Assembly: GCA_025175895.1 (NCBI GenBank)
Contig: CM045998.1
Coordinates: 17,531,153-17,595,152 of the forward strand
Direction of reading: 5' to 3'
DNA: 64,000 nucleotides
Source: Wurfbainia villosa
Lineage: Eukaryota; Streptophyta; Magnoliopsida; Zingiberales; Zingiberaceae
How positions within the stretch are numbered: the first letter of the stretch is position 1; every line of letters begins with the position of its first letter. Below, one piece after another: positions 11,131 through 24,229 of this stretch. The notes under the pieces are model-generated. The model did no database searches. It had not been told where the DNA came from and was given only the letters and a program-made list of their open reading frames with translations. The position numbers and the translations under genes were made by a program.

Positions 11131-11466
11131 ATTAACCCAAGTCCGGTCACTCGGCTCTTCTCTGAATATTGCTCATTACAACTAATTTTAAGGGATGGCA
11201 ACTCGGCCTCCAGTCTCCTCCGTTGTGTATCTCTTCAGCCGAGCCCCCCAGTATCTAACTACGGTGAAGGTACTTTCAGTCCTACTGTTATCATTCAGTA
11301 TTACTATGGTTGAGTAGTATGAAGTCTTTAGGAAGCCAAGTGGAAGTACTTAGTTTTAAAATGGGGGGTTTTGTATTAATATTCTGAAAAAAGTACTCAT
11401 ACAAGAATGTCGCTATGGCTACAAAATTTACTTCTAGAACTGGAAATTAAAAGCTAAAAGGCTAAA
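11131..11466. other. Tat spacer, no gene seen
   Basis: Unique-looking AT-rich spacer between the tandem array and the end of the antisense gene. I see no ORF with family features, no repeat and no clear signal. Confidence 0.5.
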
Positions 11467-12356
11467 CTATTGAGGGGGGCCACCAAGTGCTGAGTCTGGG
11501 GTCTCATCAATGAGATGTTGTAGGTCCAGAAACTCGGGAGAAGTCCCTTCGGGTGGGTATCCGACTTCCTTGAAGTGTCGGATGGCCCCCTCATACCCTA
11601 TCTCTAGGAGGTCGAGAGTGCAACCCCCTAGGATGTCAGAAAATTCCTCGAAAGCAAGGAATGCCTTCTTCCAGTTCTCCCATCGGCTTTCTCCATCGGC
11701 ACGGTACGAGATCAGCTCCGCTTTGGCCTTCTCGGCTCGGTCTGCTAACTCGTCCCTCCACTTGGTCTCGAACTCTACCTGAGCAGCTTTGACATACTCA
11801 GACTGCAGTAGCTTGGCCTCAGTTTCCTTAGCTCGGGCTTTGAGCTCATCCGCTTCCGTGGCTCTGTCCCGCAACCCCTCCATCTCGGCTGCCTGGCGCT
11901 CCAGTTCCCGCGCCTTGAGCCTTAGATCATCCTCGTAGCGGAGTACTTGTTGGTGCAGGGGTACCTAAGTCGAACCTATATTTTGATTATGGCAAAAGAC
12001 ACAAAGTCAAGGATATATCGTTATCTCACGAGCTGAATCAAGTGTGCAGAAAAGTGCTAAAGTTGGAGCTGAAGGCTAGCGACACCCGGAGGAAGCCGCG
12101 GTGGTCGGGCGACACTTGAGTGACTTCGGAGGGGGCCGAAGGAATTGAGTGGAAGGCCGGAAGCAAAAGCGACATGGTAAGTATCGAGGTAAGCTCATGT
12201 GTGCGAGCGTAAGTGAGGTCGTATCCTTCTTACGGGGATGGTCTTAAGCGTAGATCCGACCAAAGACATCCCATCAATGGTCTAGGTCGAGATCGGACGG
12301 TCGAAGGCCGTCAAAATAATGTTTTCTTTGAGCTAACTTTGACTTGCAGCAAGCAT

Positions 12357-12366
12357 CAGTCGACTG
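12357..12366. promoter_or_regulatory. CAGTCGACTG palindrome in solo LTR I
   Basis: Single perfect palindrome 220 bp upstream of the TATA box, as in the H and G LTRs. Confidence 0.5.
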
Positions 12367-12585
12367 CCAACTTGGAGGACTCATTGCCGTCGATCGATCA
12401 TTGCCGTCAATCGTCGATTCAGAAGTCGCCTTTCGGTGATCGCCATCGATCGGTGATGAAGGCTATCGGATCGGTGATGGTCAAAAGATCAGCCTCGAGG
12501 AGTCAAGGCTTATCACCACTTTTCAAGGAGGTTGTGTGTTCATTTGTAATTGGTTGAAGACCCATTCGATGAGGGGCTCAAAGGC

Positions 12586-12593
12586 TATAAAAG
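12586..12593 (+). promoter_or_regulatory. TATA box in solo LTR I
   Basis: GGCTATAAAAGGAGG context, a near-consensus plant TATA box. The cap site is expected about 30 bp downstream, in the CCTAACCTAGGG region. Confidence 0.65.
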
Positions 12594-14096
12594 GAGGTCC
12601 TAACCTAGGGTTTTCTCAACAATTCTAAGCTTCCAAAAGCCTCCGCAAAGCTACAACTCTCCGACAATGAAGTGCTTCTTCTCCGACGTCTAGGTCTTAA
12701 CTTCTTTTCTTTTTGTAACGTCGGTTTAAGCTTTTACTTCAGTTTGTTACTCTAATTCTTTCGGATCTTTTATCGTAACGAGGAGAGGGGGAGTGTCCCT
12801 CTACCTCAAGTTTTGTTCTTTATTGTATCGATTAACTCCTACCTCCAACGAGGAGGAGTTCGTTTAGTATTTTGCCCTCCGTGCATGGTCAAGGACCACT
12901 AGGGCCTTGGAGTAGTAGCCGAAGGCTACGAACCAAGTAAAAAGAATTGTCTCTTTTATTTATTGTTTATCTTTCCGCTGCAAATTATCTACTCGAGTTT
13001 TAACGAACGATTTCGTAAAAGTTTTATCGCTATTCACCCCCCCTCTAGCGATCCGCTTCGATCCAATAGTACTTTGGCTCGGAAGATGATCGTCTCGGAC
13101 TGGGCCAAGCCGAGCTCCACTTTCTTGTCCCATAGCCGAGTTGTAAGGCCTGCTACCTGAACCCGCATCTGTTGAAAAGTAGCAGTCAGGGGAGGCAGGC
13201 GGGCCATCAGCTCTTGGTGGTAGCCCCAGAACTACAAAAAAGAAAAGGTAGGGGATCAATAGGGTTAGCTGAAGTAATAAGACTTGACCACAAAAATAAA
13301 ACAGCACAGTTAGGAAAACGCTTACCTTGACCAGATGGGTGTTCATCTCGTCACTTATAGCCGGGATGGACTTCCCCTTAGTCGAATCGCCGATGGCATC
13401 CTAGATTTCTTAAAAGAATCCCCTTGGCGGCCGCTCTTGTCCTGGCCGAGGGCGACCTGACACCTCGGGGAGAGGGCTTGGACTGCACAGATGAGATGAT
13501 GAAGTCTCGTCGGGAGGGGGAGGGGCCCTCGGATACTCCTTCAAGGGAGGCTCTGGGATGTCCGACCCTATGCCACGGGGCCCCTCGCCGCACGGTCCCT
13601 CGCCGCTCAACCACTCACCACTCGGCTCAGCTGAATGCCGAGGACTTAGGACAGGGGAGGATTGCTGGGAAGGGCTCCCCTCCATGGAAGAAAGCACCAC
13701 ACGGCTCCTCTTGTGTCGTCGTCGTTGCTCGTCCGAATCCCCTGAACTTATCACTTCAGCCACCAAAGAGGGTCGAGGTGGTGGAGGTTCATCCGATCCG
13801 GCCTCCTCAGGTGTCTCGGCCGAGGCATCTGCAGGGGGAAGCACATGTGCCCTTTTTCACTTCAATTTCTTGCTAATTGAAGCCCGAAACATGACTTCAG
13901 CTGTCATAAAAAAGGAAGCAGGTTAGCAAATAAAAGTAAGATAAAAGGGGAACAAGACAAAAATTCCTTTTACCTAGTGAGCCACTCAGCTTGGCCTTTA
14001 TTGAACTTATATCGAAGTGGTATAGAAGTCCCTCCTCCAATAAGACGTTAATGTTGAAGTTTAAGCCGTTGAGGATGGCGGCTATCTCTGTAAAAT

Positions 14097-17000
14097 TGTC
14101 ACGCCCCGAGGTAGACTCTGTCCGGCCAACAGACGGCACCCCCTTATGACAATTCCAATACGGTACAAAAGTCGCAGCCAGTCTAACACATATCGAAAAT
14201 GTATAACATCATAGCGGAAGCCAACACAATGAAATACAAACTCATCAACATACGTATATCGGTATATCCGTCCATACTAAAACAGAATCTCAGACTGAAT
14301 ACCATAAAAGAAAGATACAGCACGATCTCCAATAATAGCATAAGTCCATATAAAGATACATGCAATAGGAAACAAAACCCTCGGAAAAACGGCGAGATGG
14401 GATCAGGTGGCAATGCTCCAAGTCCATGCCGAAGTCTTCTATCTACTACCTGGGCGACAGGAAACCCAGGGTCCAGGGTGGTGAGTATAAAACTCAGGGG
14501 TAATATATAGAAGTGCATGAACAACATACAGGGTATAAAGATCTACAAGTATACATGTGAAGATCTACAGGTATGCAGCATGAGTCCATCATACATACAA
14601 TACTCAACATAGTAACCAGTAACTACAGATACGGTCATACTCATAGCATACACTAAACTAATCAACTGACATAAAATAATGTACATACCTGACGGTCTGC
14701 CGTCCACATGACCTATAACATCCTGAACAGGTATATCATAGCATAATCCAAATAACATGCGACAGTCTAAACTAAAACATACTCATGCTCAACACACAGC
14801 AGTATATAAAATGCAAATGACATGTAGCATGATATACAATCATATGAAGCAACCAAATGCAACATCTCACAAGCATATGTAAAACATATATCGAATACAT
14901 GCATACATATATATATCAGCAATGCATATGCATGGTCATGCCTGTGCACCCAACTCGCTACCACGACCCCAGTGTGGCCTAGGTGGCACGACATGACAAC
15001 TATTCTGACTCCAGCCGCCACCACTCTCGAGTGACCGAGTTGGGTAGTATGAAACAGTAGCTAGCCGCCATAGAGCTATATGCTACTCACACGGGGGTCC
15101 CTGCTGCTAGCCGCTCTGTCCCTACCCATGAGTAGACGAGCACCACACCCAGGACAACTGCACATCACACGACCACCGTCTATAGTGGGTGAGTGCGCTA
15201 ACTACCACTCCGTATAGTGGCCAAGTGCGCATCTCTAGCTACCACCATCCTTAGTGGCCGAGAACGGCACGCACAACAATGCTCTGCCCTCAACCCTGCA
15301 ACTACTCCCCCGAGTGGTCGGGGAGGCAGGATGACTGACGACCCATCTTAACCACAAGGGAGACCCAGTCGTCAGCATGCATGCAATGTAATGATGCATA
15401 GCTCACACACAAATCCTCGCAATACTCCCTAACTCACGGGGAGACCTAGTCAACCAAAAGTCAACCATGCAAGGACGACAAATCCGTAATCACAACCTAT
15501 TTACCTATGTACAGATAAATAGATCCGTCAAGCTAACACACTGATATGTGTACGATACAACGACTGACCCCATAATTTGGACTCATCACATAACCTAGTG
15601 ATGCAACCCAGTAACCCAATCTGAGGTCATAAAGATGACCCTAACCACATGTACTTACTGAACATCTATCAGCTAACACATAATAGGGTTGTATAGTTCC
15701 TATCCGTGCTAGATAATCAATGAAGTAACAGAATATATATCTTAAAGGTCAAAGGCAGTACAAGCATATGATTAAATAAGAGTGGATTTAAGGTAAACAG
15801 GTATAAACATATATCCAAGATCATGCACTGGAATTGATCAAACTACCGGACCAGGTAGATATTACCCACCTGATACGAAGCTCGAATAATCCTCACGGCC
15901 GCGGACCTGCTTCGTATCCCAAACCTGCACAATAATAACAAATTAGGGTTAAGTACAAATCGCCGATACTTATACGAACAAAATACAAATTCATTTTATA
16001 TTCGTATTCATTTCTCGTCTATGAGTAAGAACCCTACTTATCCCAAATTCGATACACCATGGAAAGTAAAAGAAAACTATCGAAACTACCCCACACTGAT
16101 TCTTGCCTTAAGCATAGTCAAAGAAACCCAATTACAACTCCGGTCCACTATTTATCCCTAAATCACAGTAGAAAAACTATAACCATCCACAATTCTTTAA
16201 TCATCTACAAACACCACAATCTACCGATTTCCTACACACAATAATCAAAGGAAACAGAGATTATATCCTAATGAACTAACCTCCAACCCTCCTTCGACAG
16301 CTTACCATCACATTACCATAGCAGTTACCAACTGCAGTTCCTCTTTCACACACACACACAGACGGCACAATCAACTTACAATCACAGAACCTAAATTAAC
16401 ACCGGATCAGATCTTACCACTCTAATCATAGCCTAGTTTCCACTAGAAATCCATCACAAGCACTCAAATTCCCGATTGAAACTTATCACAAATGACACCA
16501 TAAGAACACAGAATTTTCCACAACCGATTACAGATAAAAATCCCTAACAATCCAAACAAATCAAACATCAACTAGTATTACCCAAGCACCAATACCCGAA
16601 TCAACAAACCCAAATACTCATCGGCAACTCAAATTCACAAGAACAAACCAAATCCACAATCACAGTATAACAGAACATCAATCAATGGATACCACAGATG
16701 ACAATATTGGGTTAGATCCAAACCTACCGGCTCTAAACTCCACCGGTGGCAAAATTTCCCCCAATTCCAGCTGCTCGTCGAATCAATCCAAACTCCCGAT
16801 CACTGCCAACCCATAGATCTCAGCTAAAACAACCCGAAAACCAGATCTCTACTCGAAAGGGAAGGAAAGTGATCGATCCTTACCTTCCAGCGGCTCGCTC
16901 GCAAGGCGGCAAAGACCACCGTCTCGCCGAGCGAATGAAATGTCGGCACTCCCCTAAGGCAAACCACTTGCTGATCTCCGACCGAGGATCAACTACTAGG

Positions 17001-17389
17001 CGGCACTGTCGAGCGGCTCTCACCGGATGCCGACGATCTGGAATCCAGCGACGTGATTTCGCGGAGCGACGAAACGAGGCGGAGGGGAAATGGAAACGGG
17101 GATCGCGATGAAATGTTGATCGGTTGTTCGGCAGGCTTTTAAATGTCGTTCAAGTGATCCGGTTAACCCAGCCAAACCCAAACCCAATCTGATTGGGTTC
17201 AACTCAGCCGGTTCAGCCCAAGCCCCATTTCCAGCCCAATTTCAGCCCAAGCCCAATTTCAAATCAAGCCCAATTTCAGCCCAACTAGCTAATCATCTTA
17301 ATTAACCCACTAATTATGCCCAATTAATCTACTCATTAACTTCAATTAATTAAAGGGTTAATTAATAGATTTTTTTTTCGTATACTACA
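14097..17389 (-). mobile_element. Solo LTR K (chromovirus family, minus)
   Basis: On the plus strand it runs from TGTCACGCCCCG to ATACTACA, with AAAAT duplicated at 14092-14096 and 17390-17394. It is the same broad family as the B LTRs but inverted: its CTACCTGGGCGACAGGAAA region (14445-14470) matches the reverse complement of 20525-20560. It inserted only eight bases inside B's 5' LTR, which made B's left end look like a foreign junction. It holds a CACTCG-rich structured module (about 15020-15330) and an AT-rich tail. Frames inside, such as 16746-17111, lack any family signature. Confidence 0.92.
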
Positions 17390-17394
17390 AAAAT

Positions 17395-20300
17395 ACTAGA
17401 AAAATAATAATAATAATAATGCTTATTAATTAGGAAAATATCATATAGAATTTTTCAAGAATTTTTAGAAATTATTTTTGGATTTAAACAGAAGTTTTAT
17501 GGACATTTCATGGGGATAAAGCAGATAGGCTTTTGTAAACCCTGTTTAGACTATCTGCTATTAAAAATTAATAGGTTTAAATGCTAAACGTTACTTTTTT
17601 TTTCTCTCGCCGATTTCCCTTTTCACCGTGCGACCCTTCCCCTTTTCTCCCGAGCGTTAATCAACTGCCCGCTCCACCTTCTTCTCTTCTCATTCTCGAT
17701 CCTTTCCTCTTCTCTGCCCGAACAACTCCACCTCCATGTCGATCGCCGCGCCACTCATCATCGCCGTGAGAGATCTACTATCGCCGCGACGCCGTAGCCT
17801 TGAAATCCCGATCCATCGACGCCACCGCCTCCTTGTTGTGCTCTGTCGACCTGGATGGCAGCGAGCGCCGGTAGCCATCATCTCACTCGAGCGTCGACAA
17901 TTTTTCCCCCTCTCTGTTTATTCCGGTTCGACGGTAATAGGTGTTGCCGCCCCATCACAGCTGCCACAGCTCCTCTTTCGATGCTGATTTCAGTCGCCTT
18001 GGATCACATACTCCAATCAAGCATCGTGAGCTCATCTTGCCTACGACCATCGTTTTCCCCCTCTCAGCCAACACCGAGATCCCAACACTGTTGCTTTTCC
18101 CTTTGCAGTCCTAGGCTGCTCGACTAGTTGCTATCACTGCATTTGTCATGAATGGATCTCAACTGTCGCCTGTTCTGTGGATTGCCTCCAGTGTCACCGA
18201 CACATCCAATTTCTAGTAATGATCTCGTTTCGTTCTGTTTTCCTTTGATTAAAAGTTCTGAGATGGTAGATCAGCAGAAAATTGTGGCATTTTTTATTAC
18301 AGGTGATTGAGGAGTAAGGAAGTGGATTGAATCTTCCAAATTTAGGTAGGTTGTGAGAGGTAAGTTCTGATTTGGATTTTTGTGAAGGAGTGCTTTGAAG
18401 ACTTTGTTCTGGATCTGTGTAGGGACTTCACCTGAACTAATCTGATTGATCCAGTTGTGAATGTCTATGTTGGGATCAAGGAACTAGGCTAGATAAACTA
18501 GGTAAGTTTTAGCTTAAATGTTATGAATATGAAATTAGACTTAAAGTAATTTTGTTTGTGGTGGTATTTATTGTGATATGGATTTCAGTGTATTTATATA
18601 TATATCTGTCATAGATTATGGATAATGTCACTTTGTAAATGATCAGGTGATTGGAGGTGAGCAGTAGTAAGTTTGGTTCCATGTATCCACCGTGGGTAAT
18701 TGATACTTTAACTGTAGATTGAGATGTTATTTAGTTAGCTTGATTAGCTATGATTAAATTGATAGTTTGGTACAATGATAAGAGCTAATGGAAAGAAACT
18801 ATTCAGTTAGTTGATAGGGATACGAAGTTGATGTAGGATAAGGATTTGATCCTAATATTGGAATTGATAGCATTATTGGACTTATGAAGAACTTAGATAT
18901 GTTCCCTGCTCTTTCTTGCAGGATTTTAATTGTGAGAAATTCTTGGACGTGGAGATTTATTGGATATTCTACATATTAGGTGGGTAATTTCCTACCCTGG
19001 TTAGGTAGTTGTTGTTGCATACAGATTTAGATATATATATGATCATATTATATGTTCATATTACCTTGACCTCACTCTTATTTATTCTTGTGCTTGATAC
19101 TTTGTCTTTGGCCTATATGCTCTATTGTTGTTATCACATTTCCTTCATCATGATTAGGAGTTATAGATGTGATGTAGGTAAAATTATAAATGCTTAGTAA
19201 TGTGTAAATAGTGGAGTACGGATGATGACCTGATTTGTAAATTGGGAAAGAGGTCATCCGTAAGTGGGTAATGTCCTGAACGTAGGTTTGATATCAATAC
19301 CCTTATGTTGCTTGTTTACTATCAATCATGTATTGTGTAAATGGTCAGGTAAATTGTAATTAGTGTGTCGCTACGGACTAGTGGCCCTAGCTTGTTATGA
19401 TCCGTTGAGTATGACTCTCTACAGGATAGAGAGTGCGTCGATCAGTTGAGTACGACTCTCTACAAAATAGAGAGTGCTATGATCAGTTGAGTACGACTCT
19501 CTGCAGGATAGAGAGTGCATAGATCAGATTGGTATGACTCTCTGTAGAATAGAGAGTCTGTGGTGAATGTCTGTATGTGTGACTTTGCATTCATGTCATT
19601 TGCATGCATGCTAACGACGTGGTCTCCCTTATGGTTGAGAGGGTTGTCAGTCATTCTGTCTCCACGGTTACTCATAGGAGGAGTAACCAGTGTGAGGGAA
19701 GAGCATTAGATGTGCCGCACTCTACTATTATGGACGGTGGTAGTTGGATTTACGTGTCGTTGTCCTGCGTGTGTGGCACTCGACCACTCATGGGTAGTGA
19801 CTGTCGGAGTGGCCAACAGTGGGGACCTCGTCGAGTAGCTTGCTCTTTACGTTTATATGCTACTCGATCGACCACTCGAGAGTAGTGGTTGGTGTTGAGT
19901 TGGGATAGTAGTCATGTCGAGCCACCGAGGCAACACTGGGGTCGTGGTAGCTTTAGGGTGAGCCGGCATAACCATGCATGCTGCATTGCTGTGACTTATG
20001 GCATTTTTGCATATTGTCATATATATACATATATGCATGTATATATATATATATACGGATGATTGTGATTAGTATATATATATATGCAGTCTATATATAT
20101 ATATACTTTTTGTGATGTTGCGTTTGATTGTACTATGCTTGTTGCATTTGATTGTACATCATCTTCATACATGCTACCCGCATCTGTTATATGGTTGTGT
20201 CAGATACTTGTATACTTATTGGTTAGACTATTGCATGATTTGATCAGTCTTTAAATTGTTGTATGGTTTAGACCAGATTTCCAATTATATACATATATTG

Positions 20301-20903
20301 TGGATATATGCTCAAATTGGATAGGTGTAGCATAGCGGACTTTCAGGTATGTCTGGATTTTACGTTGGTCATTTGGGTAGAAGGTATATACATGTATATG
20401 TTTATCATGCTAGTGTTACCTGATGTACCTATAGATTTTTCTGTTGAATTTCATGTGATATTTGATATATACATATTTTTTCCTATTACTTGCTGAGTTA
20501 TACTCACCACCACGGACCCTGGGTTTTTCTGTCGCCCAGGTAACAGGTAGAAGTCTTCGTGACGGCTTGGATCTTCGCCAGCGGTCCATCCCATCTCCAT
20601 TTTCTGAGCCTTCCATGGATTTTGGTTTATTTGTGTACTTCCATTTGTGTTCCATGTTTTATGTAAGGTTTGATATTGTGGACTTGTCATGTGGTGTACA
20701 CCTATGTTGGTTTTGGATTGTATGTCAGTATGTGTGGTTATGAGTATTTGGTTTTATGTTTTCTGCTGTGTTTTGATATATATATATGCTTGTTATGTTG
20801 TGGTTGTGGGTCTAAGGGTCTTGTATTAATAGGATATGTTGCCACGTACAAGGGAGATGTCATCCGTTTGCTTTTCGACACGACATACTCTCGGGGCATG
20901 ACA
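17395..20903 (+). repeat. 5' LTR of B (main part)
   Basis: It pairs with 25578-29212; the first eight bases of this LTR are at 14089-14096. It ends CTCTCGGGGCATGACA and is followed by the primer-binding site. It includes a C/T-rich early segment (17590-17900), hairpin repeats (19414-19560), a CACTCG module (19730-19930) and short TA runs. Small frames here have no homology that I recognise. Confidence 0.9.
19414..19560. repeat. Four 41-bp repeats each carrying a 7-bp hairpin
   Basis: ACTCTCT starts at 19414, 19455, 19496 and 19537, exactly 41 bp apart. Each is followed 7 bp later by AGAGAGT, forming a perfect 7-bp stem with a 7-base loop. The partner block in the 3' LTR (27699-27845) has lost one or two stem bases per unit. 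Confidence 0.85.
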
Positions 20904-20910
20904 ACTTTAT

Positions 20911-20923
20911 TGGTATCAGAGCC
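20911..20923 (+). other. Primer-binding site of B
   Basis: TGGTATCAGAGCC seven bases after the LTR end, complementary to plant initiator tRNA-Met. Confidence 0.88.
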
Positions 20924-21049
20924 GAAGGTTTTGCGATGCCATACAATGATTTTATTTTTGAGTCTTGGATTCTCGGGAGTTAATTTATTTTTTGGTTTTG
21001 GTTTTTGTGAGATGGGATTGACAGTGGCATAAGCTCCGGGTAGCATGAA

Positions 21050-22320
21050 GTAAGAATTTTTGATAACTCATATTTCATATAGATACTTATCTAAACTTGT
21101 TCAACAGGTGTATACAGTTAGAGTTATGACACCTATGCAGACTTGTATTAGAAGTCGCCCACTGTGGCGACCAACCGGAGTTACCTTAGTGTTTATACTC
21201 CCGATTATGTTGGCCAAGAATTTAGTGTTTATAACAAGGAATAACAGGTAGTGCGTTGGTTATTCTTCGTAATCGTGGTTTGAGTTGACCATAGGAACGA
21301 CCTATTGAGTATGTGATTCTTGAACCTGTGTCGAAAAGGTGATTTACCTTTGAGAGCCGACTGATACCGAGTCGGAAAATAGGGGTCAAGTCATCACATT
21401 TCTTGTGAAAATCAAAGACGACAGTCTTAGGGATTTTCATTAACAGTGCTAGTCAGATCATTACCCGTGGGGTAATGGACTAGGTGTGTATACTATTACT
21501 GCTACAGCAAGCGGAGGGTTAGTATAAGGTGTTTTATAGGGATTTTGATCCCTGAGTTGTTCGTACTGGGTTGTATAACTTTGAGGGTACTTTTGAGTAC
21601 TTAACTTGGGTTATACAAAGGAAGTAGAGTTAGTTGCATACCATTATCTGGATTAAGCCGGTACTTGGTGGAAGATGCAAAAAATAATCTTTGGGGAATA
21701 ATATATCACTTATCATGGTTAGTGATATTGAGAGAGAGTATTTCCCCGCATCACTTTCTATGAGACATCGTAGGAAATTCTTGAGCTTCAAATAGGGTGA
21801 TCGTCGGTAACAGGAAGACCATGTAGAGTTTACACTCACCTAATAGCTCAAGAATGTGAAATGATGTTTCAAGCCACCCACAGTTATTGGCTTACTTTTG
21901 GATTGAGATGACTGGATCTTCTAACAGATCCTGCCGGAAGACATTGGGTTGAGTCAGGAGTTTAGAAATGACTCCGTACAAGTGTTTAGGAGATGAAGAT
22001 CGATAAGCAAACATTGCAAGTCAGATGTTAGAATGAGAAGCCTCCGAATGTTGGACAAAAGGAGCAAGATCGGAGTCATAGGCCACGAGCTACTAGTGAA
22101 GAGTTTTTTTTATCATAGAAGACCCACCACAGATCATCAGAACCATCTGATGTTATCAGCGAAATCAGAACAAAGACTCCGAAGGGATTATGTGTGTGCA
22201 GTGCGGGTCACAAAGACACGCAAAGTCGGATTATTCAAAGGATCAGTCATTCGGGGTGCGATTTCAGTTTATTCTATATATGTTGATGCTCCGATTGATA
22301 CAGGTAGTGTATAGATATAT
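21050..22320 (+). pseudogene. B gag remnant with altered zinc knuckle
   Basis: Degenerate nucleocapsid part of gag. The only sure motif is at 22193-22234: CVQCGSQRHAKSDY, which has the C-X2-C-X4-H spacing but Tyr (TAT) where the fourth ligand Cys is expected. The remainder is broken by stops and frameshifts and I cannot align it with confidence. C carries the same substitution. Confidence 0.6.
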
Positions 22321-23149
22321 TTGTCTAGAACATTCTGAGATAAGATGAGAAGTATTTATATATTCAGATTATATGGATCAGTAGTGTCTTTACCATCAGA
22401 AGAGATGTTGACCAACAAATTAGAAGTCAAGAGATGCCTTTGGACTTTGATAAATATATTTTTACTGTGGACATACCCATGTGGATTAGTTGTGTTTTCC
22501 CTGACAGGTGAGATGTTGAGATGATTATTGTGATAATTATCAAGGGGTTATGATATTGATTTTGGGATGTTTAGAGGGTGATTTTGGAAATGTTACCTTA
22601 TGGTGAGAGAGTTAACTCAGTTGTTATATAATTGACTTGGTTGATATGAGGTGGATATCTTGATATTAACTTTGATGTTATGATGTTGAAATGATGATAT
22701 AAAATGTCTCTAGGATGTGTATATAATCTGAAGGTAATCAGATGTAGTTTCGAATAAACACCCAGGCTGGCGATGGCATAGGCAAGTGGAGTATACGATC
22801 GGAGTGATTTCGGGAATAGTTTTGATACTAAAGACCTCAAATTGGGAGAAAATTTCGGATGATTATTTTATCGATTGAGGTAATGATATTTTAGAGTCAA
22901 ATGTTTGTACTTATGGAGTATTTACTGAGGGCTGGTGTAAAGCACACAAAGTAGTTGAAGCTCGTGATGTACTCAATGCAATGTCATTCATTGGTTGTGA
23001 GCCTAAATAGGTTGTTGAATACCCTCAGTGATTGGTTTTGCAAAGTTGGCAAGGTTGATGATCCACAGGAGGTATTTGTTGGAATGACGATTTTACCAGG
23101 AGATAATCTTATTGGTATTAAGATTGCTAAACACGATGGGAATTGAAAG

Positions 23150-23480
23150 ATCGTAAGTTGTGTTTATAGGAGGTGTTGGATGGGATATGTATCTGTCCCA
23201 GTATTTCTTCTAGAGAATATCCAGAACTCTTTGTTAAAAGAGAGATGGACCTTTGAGATTATGCATCGATTATCGATGATAGAATGCGGTAGTTGTTAAA
23301 AAGGAATATCCTTCATTATGGATAGATGATCTGTTTAGATTAGCTAAGGACACCTGTGTATACTCTAGGGTTGGTTTGCGACCGGAGTGTTGATATTGTA
23401 GTGACATGATGTCATACAATTATCATTGTCATTGTGATGATTGATATATCATCAATGTAGAGTAAAAAGTATACAGGTGT
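23150..23480 (+). pseudogene. B reverse transcriptase remnant
   Basis: The frame through 23262-23300 reads LCIDYR, two adjacent stops (TGA TAG at 23277-23282), then an EYPSLWIDDLF-like stretch. This corresponds to the conserved CIDYR...N..YP...IDDLF block of Gypsy RT. The YVDD/FIDD region is not recognisable. The same block with the same stop pair occurs in D. Confidence 0.7.
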
Positions 23481-24229
23481 GTAAAGACTACAATTTCATA
23501 CTTGGTATGAATTTTATGAGCTTTTGATTATGTCGTCCATGGATTTGAGAAATCGTGTATTCGGGACATGATTGGATCAGTTTGTGGTTGTTAGAGTTGC
23601 GTAACTTGGCCACTGTTGATTATGGTAGTTGGAGTTGCGCACTCGGCCACCACAGATGGTGGTTTCCATGTAGGATTTGGTTATTTCTGTAGAGGTAGAT
23701 AGAATGTTTTTGACGTTATTGTACCACAGATTTGTTTGACCAAAAGGGTAATGGAATTCACTCGGTCGGAAGCTTGTGAAATTAGGTTTCAAGACCTACA
23801 TGGTGATTGATGTTTGCATCAGTATTAGTTAATCTTTTCGATGTGGATGGAAGGGTATTGTACGCAAATGCATTGCTTCAGTGAATGGAACGATTTCGAT
23901 GTTGTTGAATGAGACGTATCTCATGCTTACGCCAATTGAGGAACTACGAGATAAGCTGTCATATACATGACATGACTTTAGTAGTTGTTATCTTGATTTG
24001 TAGAGATATGGAGCAGAAGTGCTCATGGAGTTTTGACTAGCTATGGGGTAGCTACTATAGAGTTGCTGGAACACGGACAGTTGCAACAAGAGAGATGAGT
24101 CGCTATAGTCTCCCATATACTTACAGAGTGTGTAGTGGAGTGGATTTTGGACGGTTGATGGACTTCTCTTTTGAGAGGATAATTCCCCGTCTCTGATAAA
24201 GATAGTGAGTTCTGGAGTTGCAATAGTTT

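Larger units (their letters stand above)
11948..13068 (+). mobile_element. Solo LTR I (SIRE-type, plus)
   Basis: Starts TGTTGGTGCAGG and ends CGATCCAATA (the final CA has become TA). It is flanked by perfect 5-bp duplications GTACT at 11943-11947 and 13069-13073. Removing it with one duplication keeps the antisense exon open. It contains CAGTCGACTG at 12357-12366, TATAAAAG at 12586-12593, and the TATTCACCCCCCCCTCTAGC motif near its end. Internal frames are not genes. No internal element sequence remains, so it arose by LTR-LTR recombination. Confidence 0.93.
11467..14088 (-). pseudogene. Tat antisense gene: end of exon 1, exon 2 and exon 3
   Basis: Three-exon gene on the strand opposite to Tat pol. 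The exon 1 tail (14088-13974) reads EIAAILNGLNFNINVLLEEG. Intron 1 (13973-13901, 73 bp) begins GTAAAAGG and ends TTTTATGACAG. Exon 2 (13900-13326) encodes a Pro/Ser/acidic low-complexity region with one in-frame TGA and a frameshift near 13410. Intron 2 (13325-13232, 94 bp) begins GTAAGCG and ends TTTTTTGTAG. Exon 3 (13231 down to the stop at 11467) is a charged, heptad-rich coiled coil (RATEADELKARAKETEAK) ending LGGPPQ. Both splice junctions keep the reading phase. Solo LTR I interrupts exon 3 and element B interrupts exon 1. Function is unknown; similar antisense genes occur between pol and 3' LTR in Tat-lineage elements. Confidence 0.78.

Noticed and set aside
11467..11883. Coiled-coil ORF as a possible host gene
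   Set aside because: It is in phase with two upstream exons of the Tat antisense gene and sits between Tat pol and 3' LTR, so it belongs to the element.
13424..13926. Two plus-strand frames of 120-150 residues
   Set aside because: They mirror exon 2 of the antisense gene, a GC-rich low-complexity region, and have no family features.
14097..20903. Inverted LTR-like halves as one large inverted-repeat element
   Set aside because: The AAAAT duplication shows that the left half is a separate solo LTR inserted into the other.
20911..20923. Primer-binding sites as tRNA gene fragments
   Set aside because: Only 12-13 bases match, at fixed distance from LTR ends; no cloverleaf or A/B boxes surround them.
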